Shown in pieces: positions 35,945 to 49,400 of a DNA stretch of 64,000 bases (position 1 is the stretch's first letter; each line of letters starts with the position of its first letter). The DNA is from Erythrocercus mccallii (taxonomy: Eukaryota; Chordata; Aves; Passeriformes; Dicruridae). A program made the translations under genes and the position numbers. The notes beneath the pieces were generated by a model, which was not told where the DNA came from, made no database searches, and saw nothing but the letters and a program-made list of their open reading frames with translations. The stretch lies in NCBI GenBank assembly GCA_013397435.1, contig VZRG01001631.1:1-64000 (forward strand). Reading direction: 5' to 3'.

Positions 35945-38900
35945 GTAATGCTGGCTGCTTTATCCTCACAGGTGTACTCAGGATGACTGTGCCTGGCAAG
36001 GAGTCCTAGCTGCCAGAATCTGTCTACAGATTGAGGTACCTTGAGTACTGACACCCAGTAAATTCCTCCCCACTCTGGTAATCTACCACCACCCACTCTT
36101 CCAAAGTCTCAGGGAAAGACAGACCATCACAATTCAGGTAATTTTGGAGTCCTGGCCAAACAGTATGTCATGCCTGTACTGAGGTTTTGCAAAGGCTGGG
36201 CAGCAGTTGGAAAGGTGATCCCATTCCTGACCTGGTGTAGCTGTAGAATTTCTAATAAGTAAATCCTTTTTAGGGAAATGCTGGATTGTATCCTGTTTTT
36301 TGTTTAGTTGGAGTTGTTGTTATTGTGTTGTTTTGTTGTTTGGTTTGATTTTTTTTTACTTTTTTTGTTTAAAACATTCTGTCTTAAATGATCTTTTAGT
36401 CTTTTGACCTCTAAAACAGTCCTGTGTCCCTGGATTTAGTAATGGAGAGTCATTTCCTTTTAATGTCTGCAGAGCTCAGTTAGAGCAGTCCAGATTTATG
36501 CAATACTGAGACTTTGGAAAATCATTGTATCACAGTAGCTGTTTAAGTCTTTCACTCTGTCTTCTGTGCGCTGGGGAAGAGCCATCTGAGCTCACTGGAA
36601 CAAGAGCCTCACTAGATTCTGCCACAAACTGTTGTTTGAGAGTGCCCAAGTTCATTACAGGCATCCCAACACGATCTAGCATTTTCATCTGCAAACTGTG
36701 ATTATGAGCAATGTGGTTTGGTCACTTTCTATAGCTCACAGACAAGTCTAATGGCACGGGAAGGAGTTCCTAAGGCTTTGCTGTTTGATGGCAGATGATC
36801 AAGAACTGGCTTGTGCTGCCAAAGTGCTGTCTGTGGTGCTTTGTCCACTCACTGTGTGCTTGCAGAAGACTGCATTGTCCCCCAGCAAAATGGGTAAAAT
36901 CTCCGGAATTCTGCTATGTTTTAGTCTGTACTGATTAGTTTTTTGCTCATTTCTTTAGTGTTCTAGCATATCTGATTAGTATCTGTGAAGTCTAAAAACT
37001 CAGCTGAGATCTGCAGTCCAGCTGCCTGTTCTGACAGACTGGTGCTGACTACTGAACTTGCACCATTTTTAAAAAAATGTTTCCTGGAAGGGTGAGTCTT
37101 GAAAGTACAAAATCAGTGTAGATCAAATAAAAATATGGAATACAGGCTTTCAGGGCAGTTTGTAATTTCAAAACAAGAGATAAACATTTACAGAAGACAA
37201 GCTTCCTAAATGCAGTGGCCCAGATCTTGCTCATGATTTGCCTGGGATTTTCTGTGTTTGAATTCAGCTGGGTAGATTGCCCTTGCTTCAGTCAGCTAAA
37301 CTAAGTAGGAGGTGTTGAAACATGCCAAATCAAACTGGTTTTCACTTTATAAGTTTCCAGTCTTTCTGTCAAGTCCTTGCTGTGGTGTCAGTTGTGGTTC
37401 AAATGCAGAGTGCTCACCCAAACAGAAACACCAAGCAGTATTAACCAGGGTGCAGAAGGACACATAGCGAGTGATTATTTCTTTGCTTGACTCAGTGTTG
37501 AAATTACAGGAAATATATAGTATCTCAGTAGGGAGAAATATGAAGGGTAGCTCCAGAACCACCCTCAGTACTGCATGGGAAGAGAAGTATGCTGTGGCTC
37601 TCCTTTTCACTCTTTGTTTTAACAAAGTAAGGGCCTCAGGGAGCAGCCACCTCCAAGATCTGGCCCTTAGTAAGGCTTTCAAGCTTGAGATAATACATGT
37701 GTCCTTTTTAGATATAGTTTAGGGAGCATGAGAGTGTGGTGCAATAAGCTGCCATCCTGTGCATTCTGTATCAAAGTCCACAATGTATTAAGCTGGCAGT
37801 TCACGAAGGTTTTTACTGACCAACCAACTTTAGATATAGGAGTTTGAGCCAGCATGGATTAATGGCCAGACATAGTACAGTAACACTCTTAAGGTATTAA
37901 TGAGTGAATGCTCATGAGCTTTAGACACAGAGAAAGAGCTCTGGTGTCTCAAACTCTGAAACCAATGGAATTACCAGTGGAAGTGGAAATGGATTGTATC
38001 TTGTTCACTTGTCTGAACTGTAGGTAATGCCACTGTGGACCACTGAGTCCTGGCTTTGTTCTGCTTCAAATCAGCAAAAAGTTACAAGCTTGACTTGTAA
38101 AGAATATAAACACTATTTTGTTTCTGTGTAACTTAAGCCTAATAACAAGTGCAGGGAAGTAAAATATATTGTATTTGTTCACCTCATTCAGGCTCACTAA
38201 AATGCAGTGACTTTTTACTGGGGAAGCAAAGGAATTTCAAATGTTCCCATTTAGTTGAAAGAGAGAGAAAAAGAGAGTATTGCCTGATCAGAAAAACTAA
38301 CCCAGTGGCACTTTATTATTCTGGCACCTTTGATTCCTGTTAATTCAGGTTCAGTGAAAAGTTACTGAAATGCTAGAGCCGAATAGGAAATGAAATGGGC
38401 AGCCCATAGGCTGGGTTGGGTCAGCCCAGCCAGCTCTGTGCTTTGAGGTGCAGCCATGGCATATTCAGAGGCCTGAAAAACTTGCCTTAAAATTTCTCAA
38501 GTTAAGACAATGAATAAATGGTTTAAAGTCAGATTTTCATTGTGTTAAAATCAAGTATGTGGGCATCAGGGCATGTCAGCGTGTTAGCTTCTTTTGGCTC
38601 ATGGTATGCCTTGACAACAAGCAGCCCAGTTCAGATCCTCATTCCTTGCTTTGTGTCTTTTCCTCCCCACTTGCCTGGGGAATCTCAGACTTTTCTAAGT
38701 ACAAATTCAGATCACCTTCTTTTTTACTTAGCATGCACCATCCAAATCCAGTGCTGTATACAGAAGTTTCTCATTTCTCCATAAAGAAATGGGTGACTGA
38801 ATTCACCTGCTTCACGAGCTGGTGGTGGCATCAGAAATAGCAAGTAATTTCAGGGTCACAAACTGAAATAAGAGGAGACTGCTTTTTTATTTTCTTTTCC

Positions 38901-39216
38901 CCAATCCTGAGGATTTAGTGGGTTTTGCTATGTCCTGCTCAAAACATTGCCACAGTTCAATACTTAACACAGAGGAGGAAAGAGGGGAATGGATTCTTAA
39001 AACAGATTTGCAGATATCTCAAATGTCACAAAGTGCAGAATGTAGGTAGCAACCCTTGTCCTTACTAACAAGGCAAGGCTCTGCGGGGAGGAAAACATGG
39101 CCGTGTGTTTACACATGGAGAGGAATGAGGGTGCTCAGCCAGAAGAAATGTTTGGAGTGTTTCTGTTGTCCATGTGAGATCTTGGTTTTCTCCCAGTAAT
39201 TTTAGTACTAAAGTGC
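35945..39216. other. NDRG3 intron 2, first part
   Basis: Intronic sequence from the GTAATG donor to an LTR. It includes a T- and G-rich stretch at 36295-36370. No exon or repeat family recognised. Confidence 0.45.
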
Positions 39217-40655
39217 TGTGTTGATTTGGCACAGCCTGTTTTTTTGGCAGCAAGGAAGGGCCACAGGAGTAGCTTCTGTGAGAAGCTGCTAGAAGCCTCC
39301 ACTGTGTCTGACAGAGCAAATCTCTGAGTGCTCTGAAGATGGACATGCTGCTGGGCCAATTAGAGAGATTGGTAATGCTTCTGTGATGACTTAAGAAGAA
39401 AATCAAAACAGTGTGCATGCAGTTTTTACCAGGGGTGACGAGGCACCACAGCTGCTGCCATCCTGGCACAGAGTGTGGCGAGCCTTGCCTGACTGGCCAC
39501 CCTTAGCCAGCCATGCTGCAGGATGAAGGGCAGGGGCAGTGGCAGAAGTTTCTCCTTCCCAGTGCCCTGCATCAAGAGAGGTGTTAAATAGCGCCAGCAT
39601 CATGGCAGCCACCACTGCCCACTTGGTGGTGGAGGGGCCACATGGTCGGCAGCAGAAATATGGTGAGAGACTCTCCGGCACGGAACCTAGATGAGATCGA
39701 CCTCTTGGAGCTGCGGCATCCTGCAAGAATCTTTGAGTTAGCAGAACTTGTTGACAATGGTATCTACGAGCAGCAGATTTTTTCTAGTCAGAGAAGAGGA
39801 GGAGGTGAGAACATCTGAGGGAGAACAAGGTGACACCAAGGTCAGTGGAAAAAGAGGGAGAGGAGGTGCTCCAAGTGTGAAAGCCAAGATTCCTCTGCAG
39901 GCCATAGTGAGCACCATGGTGAAGCAGGCTGTGCCCCTGCAGCCCATGAAGTCCATGGGGGATGCAGAGATACACTTGCAACCCATGGGAGAAGTGCTCA
40001 TTCCAGAGTGGGTAGATGCCAGAGAAAGCTGTAATCCAGTGGGAGACCCAAATGGAGAGAGAGCCCCTGCTTCCAGAGACAGAGAGAGGGCCTTTGCTTC
40101 TGGACTAAAGCAACCTATCCTTAAGAGGACTGCACCCCATGGGTGAGTGACTCACACTGCAGCAGTATTGGGAAGACTGTTTGCCTGTGGGAGTGACACA
40201 TGTTGTAGCAGTTTTGGCAGGACTGGTGAGATTAGAGCCACGCTGGAGAAGTTCATGGAGAAGCCTCCCATGGGAGGGGCCCCATGGCATAGCAGAGAAA
40301 AGACTCCTCACCCTGAGTGAACAGAAGATTTTGAATGATGAACTGACCAAAACCCCCACGCACTGTCTCCTTGAGCTGTAGTGGGAAGGAGGAAGTGGCG
40401 AGGGGGGAAAACAAGGTGTTTTAAAGACTTATTTTACTTCTCATTATCCTCCTCTGACTCTATTAATAACAAATTTCCTTTACACCTTTAAATTTAAATC
40501 TGCTTTGCCCTTTGAGTGTTTTCTCCCAGTCCTCATCTCAACTCATGAGTCCTTCGTTAATTTTTTCCCCTCTCCTCTACCCAGCTGAGAGCAAGAGAGG
40601 GTGAATGAACAGCTTTCATGGGTGCCTGGCATTTGGCCAGTATCAAATCACAACA
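39217..40655 (+). mobile_element. Long LTR of an ERVL-like element, sense in intron 2
   Basis: Starts TGTGTTGATTTGGCACAGCC and ends ATCAAATCACAACA. The ends are imperfect inverted repeats with TG...CA. The flanks are AGTGC (39212-39216) and GGTGC (40656-40660), a 5-bp target duplication with one mismatch, as expected for ERVL-type elements. The body matches a songbird LTR family as I remember it, including repeated 'cagcccatg'-type units and an AT-rich 3' part. The 132-codon ORF at 39748-40146 lies within it and reflects those imperfect repeats; I do not regard it as a protein gene. At 1.44 kb it is long for an LTR. Confidence 0.72.
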
Positions 40656-40660
40656 GGTGC

Positions 40661-41426
40661 TATGCCTAAAACACTTAAGTTGGAATGCCATCTCAAGTGG
40701 TTTGCTCAGCCTTTTGCTGACAGCTCTCAGTGATGTAATCTACTGTGTGGTTAGAGACAGTATTTCACAAAGTACATGGGCACACAGGCAGGTTCCTGCA
40801 GACATTCCAACCTGCAGGATGCCAAGTGGATGCTGTACTGACTGTGTTCACCTGCATGCATGAGGTCTCCCTCTGGGATGAGTCAGTGGTGAGCTACTGC
40901 ATGCAGTTCCCATGTACTGAGGTTTCTGGAGCTTGCAGATCCCTGTGTTATGAAACGATCCCATACCTGCAGCAGTGGCTGCACAGGAGCTGACTGCATG
41001 GCTTCTTTTCTTGCACTCAGTATGTGAGATCCCAGGAGTAGTCCTTTAGGAGTTTTGCATCCAAATTGCTAATGGACACCAGTAGACAAAACCCAGACTC
41101 ATATGCAGCCCAGCTCTGGTCAGTGTCCTTCCTATGTGCATCTGTCCCTGCTTGATGACTCTCAGCTGTGCACACAGGTACTCACTTCCCTTAGCTGGTA
41201 GCCTCCTTACAGCCCTATAACCTTGTTGTATAGGAATGGGCAGATCTTGCATGGAGTTTACTTTTACAGGTCTTGCATTTCACTGCTTACCTGACTGTAA
41301 CTAGTCTTGACTGTGCTATAACAGAGGTCTATATGGGAAACTTTCATAATGTTGTTGGGAGTGTTCTGGAGCATTGTGCTGATCTTCTTTCTATTTTTTT
41401 TCTTTTTCCCTGTTTTTTGTTAACAG
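40661..41426. other. NDRG3 intron 2, last part
   Basis: No repeat recognised. It ends with a T-rich tract and TTAACAG acceptor at 41426. Confidence 0.45.
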
Positions 41427-41462
41427 AATGCAGCTCGCAACTTCCAGGACTTCGACTGTCAG
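41427..41462 (+). CDS. NDRG3: NDRG3 exon 3: residues 20-31
   Basis: A 36-base exon of 12 codons reading NAARNFQDFDCQ, phase 0 at both ends. The acceptor is TTAACAG and the donor CAG|GTAAGG. In human NDRG3 the same position reads N-G-T-R before NFQDFDCQ, as I remember it. Because it is a multiple of three and phase 0, skipping it would keep the frame and remove 12 residues of the N-terminal arm before the hydrolase fold. That is a possibility, not something the sequence shows. Confidence 0.93.
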
Positions 41463-44280
41463 GTAAGGCCACGTGCAGGAGACAAGGATCGGTTGGTAGC
41501 TCCCCAAAGCTCAGCAGTAATGTTGAGAGAGATGAGAAAAACCTCTATATTTTAATTTCAGCCCCTGTTAAGGTTTAATCAATAAGAACTGGAATATATC
41601 CAGTGACAGAAATTGCCCTTCACCCTTACATGCCAAGCAGCATGAAAGTTCTGAGTTCTGAGGTGCAAACTGCTCTGCCAAGGCTACACAACATCTTGCA
41701 GGATGGCTGGTCTCCTGAATAACAGTTTCTTGGGAAAATGCAGTATGCTGAAGAACTGCAGCTCTTTTGTGTCCCGTCTGGTTCACTGGCAGGGAAAGGA
41801 TAAGCTTGCATGTTCTTCTACCTGTTTGTCTTGAGAGGCAATGGAAGTGAGAGCTGCCCCAGATAGAGCACACTGCTTTGCTGGGCCTGTTCTGACACAG
41901 CCATTGTTGGTTGTCCAGGAGTTTATTGATGGTACAGAGGTGAACCCAATGGCTCTGGTTGCCATAGGAATAATCCTTTCATAGAAGTGGTTGCTCCACC
42001 AGCATCCAAGACAGAAGACATGCTCTGCGATAGAGCAGAGCACTGAGATTCTGTGGGGCATTTTGTGGAGCACAGGCTCATTTCCCATACCAGATTATCC
42101 TGCTGCCTTCTCGCTAAGCATGTGGGTATGCAGCTAGTGGCTGTTGTTTCTTTATAGCAGTTGGAGAATGCTGTATTTGTAATTTGCCCTATGCTCTGCT
42201 CAGCGTAGGGCAGGTCACACAGCACTGCTGTAGCACACCAGGAGCTGGCAACATCATGTGGTAAATTTAATAGGAGTCTGTTGATGTAGGTGATTCCAGA
42301 AAACTATTTGCAAGCCTATGCACAGCAGGAACATAGTAAATACTGTCCTATGGATGTAGTTTATATTTTTTTCCTTCTCTTAATATCAGACACTGATAGT
42401 GTTCGTGCCATGTGGGCTTTAGCTCAATTAATTGTGAGTTTTGGTATCTTAAAACCTACAAGTATAAAAATCACTAATTTTACTACATTATAACTTTAGT
42501 GTCTGATCTGGAAGGCCACAATAGTGTTAAGCAATGGGTTTTCTTTTGAAATAAAGTTAAATAATGGGTTTTAAAATACTTTGCTGCACTGTTATGTCTC
42601 TATCTGTATCCTCTCTGTTACCTTTAAAATGTGCTCCCATGTCAGATGGGTAATGGGTAAAAATAAGTGCAATGCCTTTGAGTAAGTGTAGACAGCAGAG
42701 GCACTTATTGCTGTGGTCTCTGTGCCAGGATTGGGAAGAATATGAATATATTGTGTATTGGCCTCCTCTGTCAGCCCTCTACTGACCCACCAAAGGTCTG
42801 GGCATGCCCATGCCTTGCCTGCCTGTGAGTGCCATGCTCTTGGGAGCTGGAGCAGAGTGGGAAGGTGGGAAAGAGGCCCTGTCACAGAGCTGCTGCCTTT
42901 TGGCTCTACACTTTTTTCCTCAACAAGCAAAGCTTCTTTGCATTTTCTTTAAACAGAGCCCCAGATCTGAAGCTGGGCAAGCACCACAGAAACCTGGCAC
43001 TGCAGCCACCAACCTGGGCACTTGGCATGTCCTGGAGCTGTGGTTGTGCTCTCCAGGGCTGGGCTTTGGGAAATGATGAGTGGTCTGCAGCCAGGGAGTG
43101 GTGCTCTGGGGAATATTAGGCCAGGGCTTGTTGCCTCTGTGCTTTGCTGTAGATCACCAGTGAGCTAGCTGGTGGCCATGGCAACAGTTGGGCAGGAGGC
43201 AAGATATTCTTTCCAGGAAACCATATAATTCATGCAGAATACCTTTTTTTTTAGCAAGATGTTAACATGGTGTCTCTCATGACTGTAAATATTGTCCCAG
43301 CCTCACCTTCCTCCAGCATCTCTCCCTACAAGGTGTGGTTTCAGGTCACACCTGGCTTGACATGTGGCTTACCCCACATCATACCTGGAAAGTACCCCAA
43401 GGGCTGGTTTAAGTCTCTGAAATCTGCCAGAGAGGATCGATTGTGTGTTGGACTGTTGGGTTTTCTGTCTGAGTTGCTAGTACCAGGAACTGTGCTTACA
43501 CTTGGAGACTGAGTTCATGTCCTGTGAAAAATTAATGCTGCTTTTTAATCTAGCAAAGCACATCTGGCTGCCACATCCAGACCTCTGTGACACTCGTGTG
43601 ACTTTACCAGTGTCAGGGTAATTTGAAGTGAAGAAGATTGCCAGGGCTTTCAGAGGAAGGAGGATCCTCTTGTGCAGAGAAAGATTTAAAAGCACTTAGT
43701 GTTTTAATTTGTCCTGAGTTTCACAGGGAGGAAGAGGCATGGGGAAGATCTCAGTTGAACAAGAACAGGCACGAACTGGCCATAGGTTGATGAAGGCTCG
43801 TAACTGGAAGATGGTTTCCAGTTTCAGTGCAGTGAGGTTCTCAATCAGCTTCCAGTGGCAGCAACATCTGTAAAGGACCTGGTAGGTTTTAAGGCAAAAA
43901 TTAAAGAACATGTGAGCTGGATTTTATTATGTTATACAGTGTAGTGTAGTGTAATATGAGACCATAGCATCAGTGATGCAAGACCTGCATTTCAGACCTT
44001 TTCATTTTCCTAATAGGTCAAAAAAAATGGAGGTAAAGCTGTAGCTTTGACTGGAGCTGACCACATCCTGAGCTGTGCTTGCAGGGCTGCGCAGTGCGGT
44101 GAGGGAAGGGGATGGTGAGGGAAAAGTGAGGCTCTGTCAGCACTGTTGGTAACCCTGTCGGCAGTGCAGGTCCAGTTTGAGCTGCCCAGTAAAAGGCATT
44201 GACATGTGGGAACAAGTCCTGTTTTATTTCTCTGTGTTATTCTGTGCCCTTGACCATGAGGTCATTTGCTGTCCATCCAG
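41463..44280. other. NDRG3 intron 3, first part
   Basis: Start of a 16.6-kb intron (41463-58034). Many short ORFs on both strands, none with recognisable similarity. No repeat identified before the CR1 fragment at 44281. Confidence 0.45.
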
Positions 44281-44560
44281 AATTTCACAGAGTATGCTGA
44301 GTTGAAAGGGACCCACAAGGATCATCAAGTCTAACTCTTAAGTGAATGGCCCATATTGAGCCCACCATCTCTGGTGTTAATAGCACCATGCTCCAATCAC
44401 CTGAACTAACCTCAGGGTCCCAGCTCCTTCCAGGACTGACTGATGTCCCTGTCCTAGCTTCTCTTTGGATACAGCTGGAGTAACAGCCACCCTCAGTGTT
44501 AGTTCTGTGGTGCCTTTAGACCTCCCTCTGTCTGAAATCTGGAATTTTCAAAGTATTTTC
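44281..44560 (-). mobile_element. CR1 LINE fragment, older subfamily
   Basis: Starts AATTTCACAGAGTATGCTGA, then GTTGAAAGGGACCCACAAGG and ATCATCAAGTCTAAC, the reversed end of a CR1 subfamily different from the copy at 26388. The downstream part is decayed, and the end near 44560 is approximate. Confidence 0.75.
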
Positions 44561-45680
44561 TGCAGCTGGGCCATGCTTATGAATGGGAGAAGTGTTTAGT
44601 TTAATTCCATTTTAGGAACATGTTATTAGCACTGTCACTGACTCTAGCTGTGTAGGGCCAGGCACACAGGTTCCCCACACTGTTTTCTGTATATTTGGCA
44701 TGTGTTACTTTTCAACATAACATGTATATTTAAGGTTTGTAACATCTTTCTTAGGTAAAAAGGGGCAATGCCATTGTGAATTTCTATTCATTTCCCTGTA
44801 TGTTTGGTTTCATTTTTGAGTAACTTGCTAGGATCAGGTCTGGGCAAAGTCAACAGCACAAGTTTCTGCTTTTTCCTGCTTCTGAAATTTGTTACTCTGG
44901 GGTGAATGTTTGTGAGGAAGCTTTTAGCTTTTCTGGTACAGCTGACCTCCAGGTACAGCTGTCCTGGTTTTCTTGAACTGTTCACATGCAAGCAACCTAA
45001 GCTAATCCTGGTGCATAACAGATTGTCTGGGTGTCAGTTAAACAACTCCACATAATCTGGTAAGTGCAGTGGAGATGAAGTGGAGAGCTAGCATGGGGGC
45101 TTAGCAGTCTTTATCAATATGAATTTAGGTTATTCTCAGAACCAAAAGTATTAGCCTAAGCCTGACCTGCATTTTACTTGAAAGCGGCATGAACCCTAAT
45201 GAGGTCTAGGCTTGGCTTTTCCCAGTGTCCATGGGCAGATGGTTGAATAAATGGTCTGGCATGCTGATGGACAGATGGTGTGGTGATCTGCACTGTTAAT
45301 AGAGCTGTGCCTGTGCTTTTATTATACTCTGCAGACCCGCTGCAGCTTTCAGAAGTAGGTGTTCTGTCTCAGCCTACATCTCTCTCTTCTCTTCCACATG
45401 ATTTGCTTTAAATAGAAATGAAGGAATATGCTGAATTATTTGTAAAACTATCCAACTAAACCTGTGTTATATTTCAGTCTGAAATAAGCTGTCATTTGAT
45501 CTGATGAGCTGATTTGATCATTTGAGCTGACACTTCCCCTCTGCTGCCTCCCACCAACAGGAAGGCAGAGAAGTGTTTGGCTTTCAGCACATACCATGCA
45601 GAAGAAGGGGGCTTGGAGTGTGGAGGTGGTCTGGGATTTGACTGAAAGCTTTCAAGGAGGAGGAGGTAGGAATAAGTAAG
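44561..45680. other. NDRG3 intron 3, no recognised feature
   Basis: Intronic DNA up to the solo LTR. The last five bases (45676-45680, GTAAG) are the left target duplication of that LTR. Confidence 0.45.
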
Positions 45681-46402
45681 TGTCTCGGTTTCGGGAGACA
45701 GGTATCTGCCAGGGAAAGCTGGAGTTTTTCTTGGAATGGAGAATGTAAACCCCCCCTCCAAATTATTATAATTTTGCAATTGAGGGCTTTCAGGCAAAGC
45801 TTTGGAAACAGGGATTCTTTACTAGGGATATTAAAAAAATACAAATGTGGTACTACAGAAAGACAAGCAAACAAAACTAACAAAAGCCCTAGAAAACCCC
45901 TGACAGAGTCAGGGACGTGACCTGGCACCCTGTTGGTCAGGATGTTAAAAGCAGTCTAGATGAATCCTCCTGGAGTAACAGATGCGGTTCTGAGGAGTAG
46001 AGATGGTCCTGTAGAAAAGTCCAGTGATGGAGAAATGGGTCCCATTTTCCTCTGGAGAAATCCAGTGGAGAAACAGGATGTCTGGTGTTCCTCAGTCCCG
46101 TTTTTATCTAGGTAGGAGCTCTGGGGCCCCCCCACCACTGTGTGAGCATCTCACAATGGGATGATGTAATTAAGGTGAGCCTTAATGGCCCATTAGCAGC
46201 GGATATCCCCCTGGAGGGAGGATGAGTGGTGAAAGAGATAAGAAACACTGCCCCACCCGGTTTTAACAGTTGGGCCATTATCAGAAAGCATCCTCCCCCC
46301 ACAGTTACAAGAGATAAAGAAAAAAACCCATTTCCCCAACTCAACTGCTTTCAACAAGTGAAATAGAATACACTTTTTTTTTTGGTTCCATAACCCAAGA
46401 CA
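45681..46402 (-). mobile_element. Solo LTR, ERVL-like, with perfect 5-bp target duplication
   Basis: 722 bp from TGTCTCGGTTTCGGGAGACA to AACCCAAGACA, with TG...CA ends and inverted-repeat termini. It is flanked by identical GTAAG at 45676-45680 and 46403-46407. A 5-bp duplication is characteristic of ERVL-type insertion. No internal retroviral sequence remains, so it is a solo LTR left by recombination between two LTRs. A TATA-like TAGATAAAAA on the minus strand at about 46113-46104 suggests minus orientation. The first 150 bp resemble the element starting at 53951. ORFs on the minus strand here are non-coding. Confidence 0.88.
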
Positions 46403-46407
46403 GTAAG

Positions 46408-49400
46408 ACCAGGACATGAAGGGTTCATCTGAAACAGAAAGGACAAGGCATGCATAAACCCTTGGAGGAAAGAAATTGTCTGGTATAAAAATGTGCTGTC
46501 TTGCTGGCTTTAATGGAAAATGTAGAGTTACTCAGTTGCTTGTGCCCAGAGTAAAACACAGCCAAATGTTTGCAGTGTTAATGTCAGAGCTTGATAAGGC
46601 ATTTTTTGCCACTTACTTTTATTGAAAGTGCAACTTTTCAATAAGCCCATGTTTGTACTGATTCAGTTTTGGAGAAATTCTTTTGCGAGTATGTAAACTT
46701 AAAAGTAGTTTGAAGGTTTTTTAATCTGCATTTTTAAAAGTTTGCTTATCCTTGCCTAGTCTCAGCTTTATTTTTATTTGCTCTGCTGTCAGAAAGGGTA
46801 TGTGCTACTGAGAGGTTATTGACATATTCCATTTTGTTCATTTCCTGATGTTGGAGATCTTGACTTGAAACTGTGCTCATTTTTTGAAACTGTGTTAATT
46901 TTTTGTTTAATACAGCTTGTGAGTGCTACCCAGTGGCATTGAATACAAGTTGTTTTAAGGTGTCTTCTGTTTACTGCACTTCTGTGTGTGAATAATGGGA
47001 GCTGTTCTCACCCCTATTGAAACATTTTGTCTGGGATATTGAGGACCATCGTTCCTCTGATTTGTACGAGTTCTTTTGTTTTAAGTCCTAGAGTGAAATT
47101 AATTAAACACAGATATTCATAAGATGTTTTGATCTAAAAAGCAAGTCTATTTAATACCTGCTAGATTAATTCTGCTCCTAATCTTATTAAAACTAGCATC
47201 ACCACCAAAGTACTGGTTTTGACTTCTGACATCACAGCAAAAAAAGCACTGTAAAGATAACAATTATAAAAATAAAATTTTATTTTGGCCTCTTTTTTTC
47301 GCATTATTTATATTTCTTAGGAAGCTTTTCCTGTGATGCCTCCAATCTGGTTTCTATCTAAAAGCTCACTTTTTTGTAAAACTGCAGTGTTGAGTTCTGG
47401 AAAGTTTAGCTAGCTGGACTTGGACTGAAACATGACTCATTTCTAAATGTATGTGCACAGTCCTTCCCTGGGGTTTACTTAAACATTGGTTTTGCTTTCT
47501 GTGTTCTGTGACAACAGTGTGCCAAAGGGGTGATTATATATTTGTAATACTTGAAGCTCCTGTACTTTTTATGTTCTTATGAGTGAGTTTTTTGAGCAAA
47601 GCAAGTTTATATGCTTTAGGTTGAGCCATTTTCATCCATTATGCAACATCCATTAATGGTATTTTCACATTTCAATGAGTAACTGTACTACCAGGTTTAA
47701 TTCAATGCAGTTCTAGTTCCTAGGGATGTGGAAAGTTTAGAGACAGAACACAACCCTGCATTCTCCAAGAGATTTTAAGATGTTCATTGTCTTCAGCAAG
47801 GTACTGAAGTGCAGTTTAGGTCATTATATTAGCAGGGGGACTGTCTTCAGCCAGAAACATGGCCCTTGGCTTACCTGCCAGGTTCCTTGAGGAGTTAAGG
47901 TCATCTGGGGTCTACCAGTCACACAAACTATTTCAGGCTCACCTGTGTATTAGTGCATTCAGGTCTCCCTTGCGCAGGACTCAGGTTTATGGAGGCTGTG
48001 TGTCTGCAGTTGGTGGCACCTTTAGTCCACTGCCCAAAAGGGAGAGAGCCAGAGGTTCTCTGTTCTGTTTGCAGCCCGTGGGGAAGGCTGCAGTCACACT
48101 TTGCTGTCTCAAAACAACAGTGCAGAGTGCCCCACTGCCAGCCTTGGGCAGAGCAGAGCTCAGCTGCCATGATTTAATTCATCTTGAACTATTACAGATC
48201 TAGGCAGGTCCAGTTTCCTGCCTTAGGTGGGAAGAGGGAATCTACTCTCAGAGCAGGAGTAAGAAGCACCATGTATTCCTCAATCTGTGCTGGGTGCCTT
48301 GATCATGACACTGGATACTTGACTGGAGTGCAAGAAAGTTGTGGTTTTAACTGCTTCTTGTAACATATGGGCAAGGCAGGAGATGGAGAAGTGCATCTTT
48401 CTACATCTCAGACATCTTGTCATTAATTGCTTACTCAGCATTGCGTGGTTGTAGGGATTCGTGATTTCTGCTTTGGGAGCACAAACCCAGCCTGTCAGCT
48501 ATGCTCATGTTGTAGCTCACTTGACTGAGTTCCTTTGACTGCAGAGCCAGTGTCTGTTCTCTGGCAGGATCTGTGGAAGTGACTTGCCAGTTCTTGCTGG
48601 CTGACACTGCACATTAGCAAGGGTCACAGAGAGACACTGGGTCCATCCTTCACTGTCACTTGCCTTTGGAACAGGTGCTTGGAACTCTGTTTCCTGTTGC
48701 TTTTGAGTTTGTGTAAGCAGACTGCATATCTCATTCTTCTGCTGCTCTTGACTCTCACCCAGTTTTAAGATTTAATCCAGTCACACAGAGTAACAGAAAC
48801 CATTGCTTGCCTGCATAGATCATATTGTGTTTTCTATTAATAAGTTTCTGCTCTGTATGGAAACTAATAATTTACTTCAAGATATTTTTTTCAATCTGAT
48901 TTTGATTTGCTTCCCATGCAGCCATCTCCTTCAACTCTACTATTTCCAAAATAATTTTTCACTGAGAAGGATCTGGGAAGCACTCAGCTGCCAGATGCCT
49001 TAAGGTTGGCAGTATTATAATGGGAAGAGTTACCAGGTGGTGATGTTTTACAGTATTACAATATTTTTTTAATCTTACAGTCATAGTTTATGGTATTGGT
49101 TTAGTAACGTGTAGAAATTTGAGGGCAGCTGTTGCCAAGAGTCTCTACTTTAATCTCTCTGTAGTTAGTAGCTGGGATAGGCTGCACCAGGAGCACGATG
49201 AGGTTTTCACCTTTGCCAGGACTGGCAAAGCTGATGTAAACAGCCATAGCCACAGAGTCAGGGAAGTAGGGGAAAGCCTTCCCTGAGTAATCTGCATCTC
49301 CTCCACCTTACAGCAAAGCAGCAGAGGCAGTTTTCTTTGCCTTGGGTGAACCAGGAACTGAATGTCCTTAAATTGAAAGGTTTTTTTGGGGATGTTTCTA

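Noticed and set aside
39748..40146. 132-codon ORF as a protein gene
   Set aside because: Lies within an LTR and is made of its imperfect repeats.
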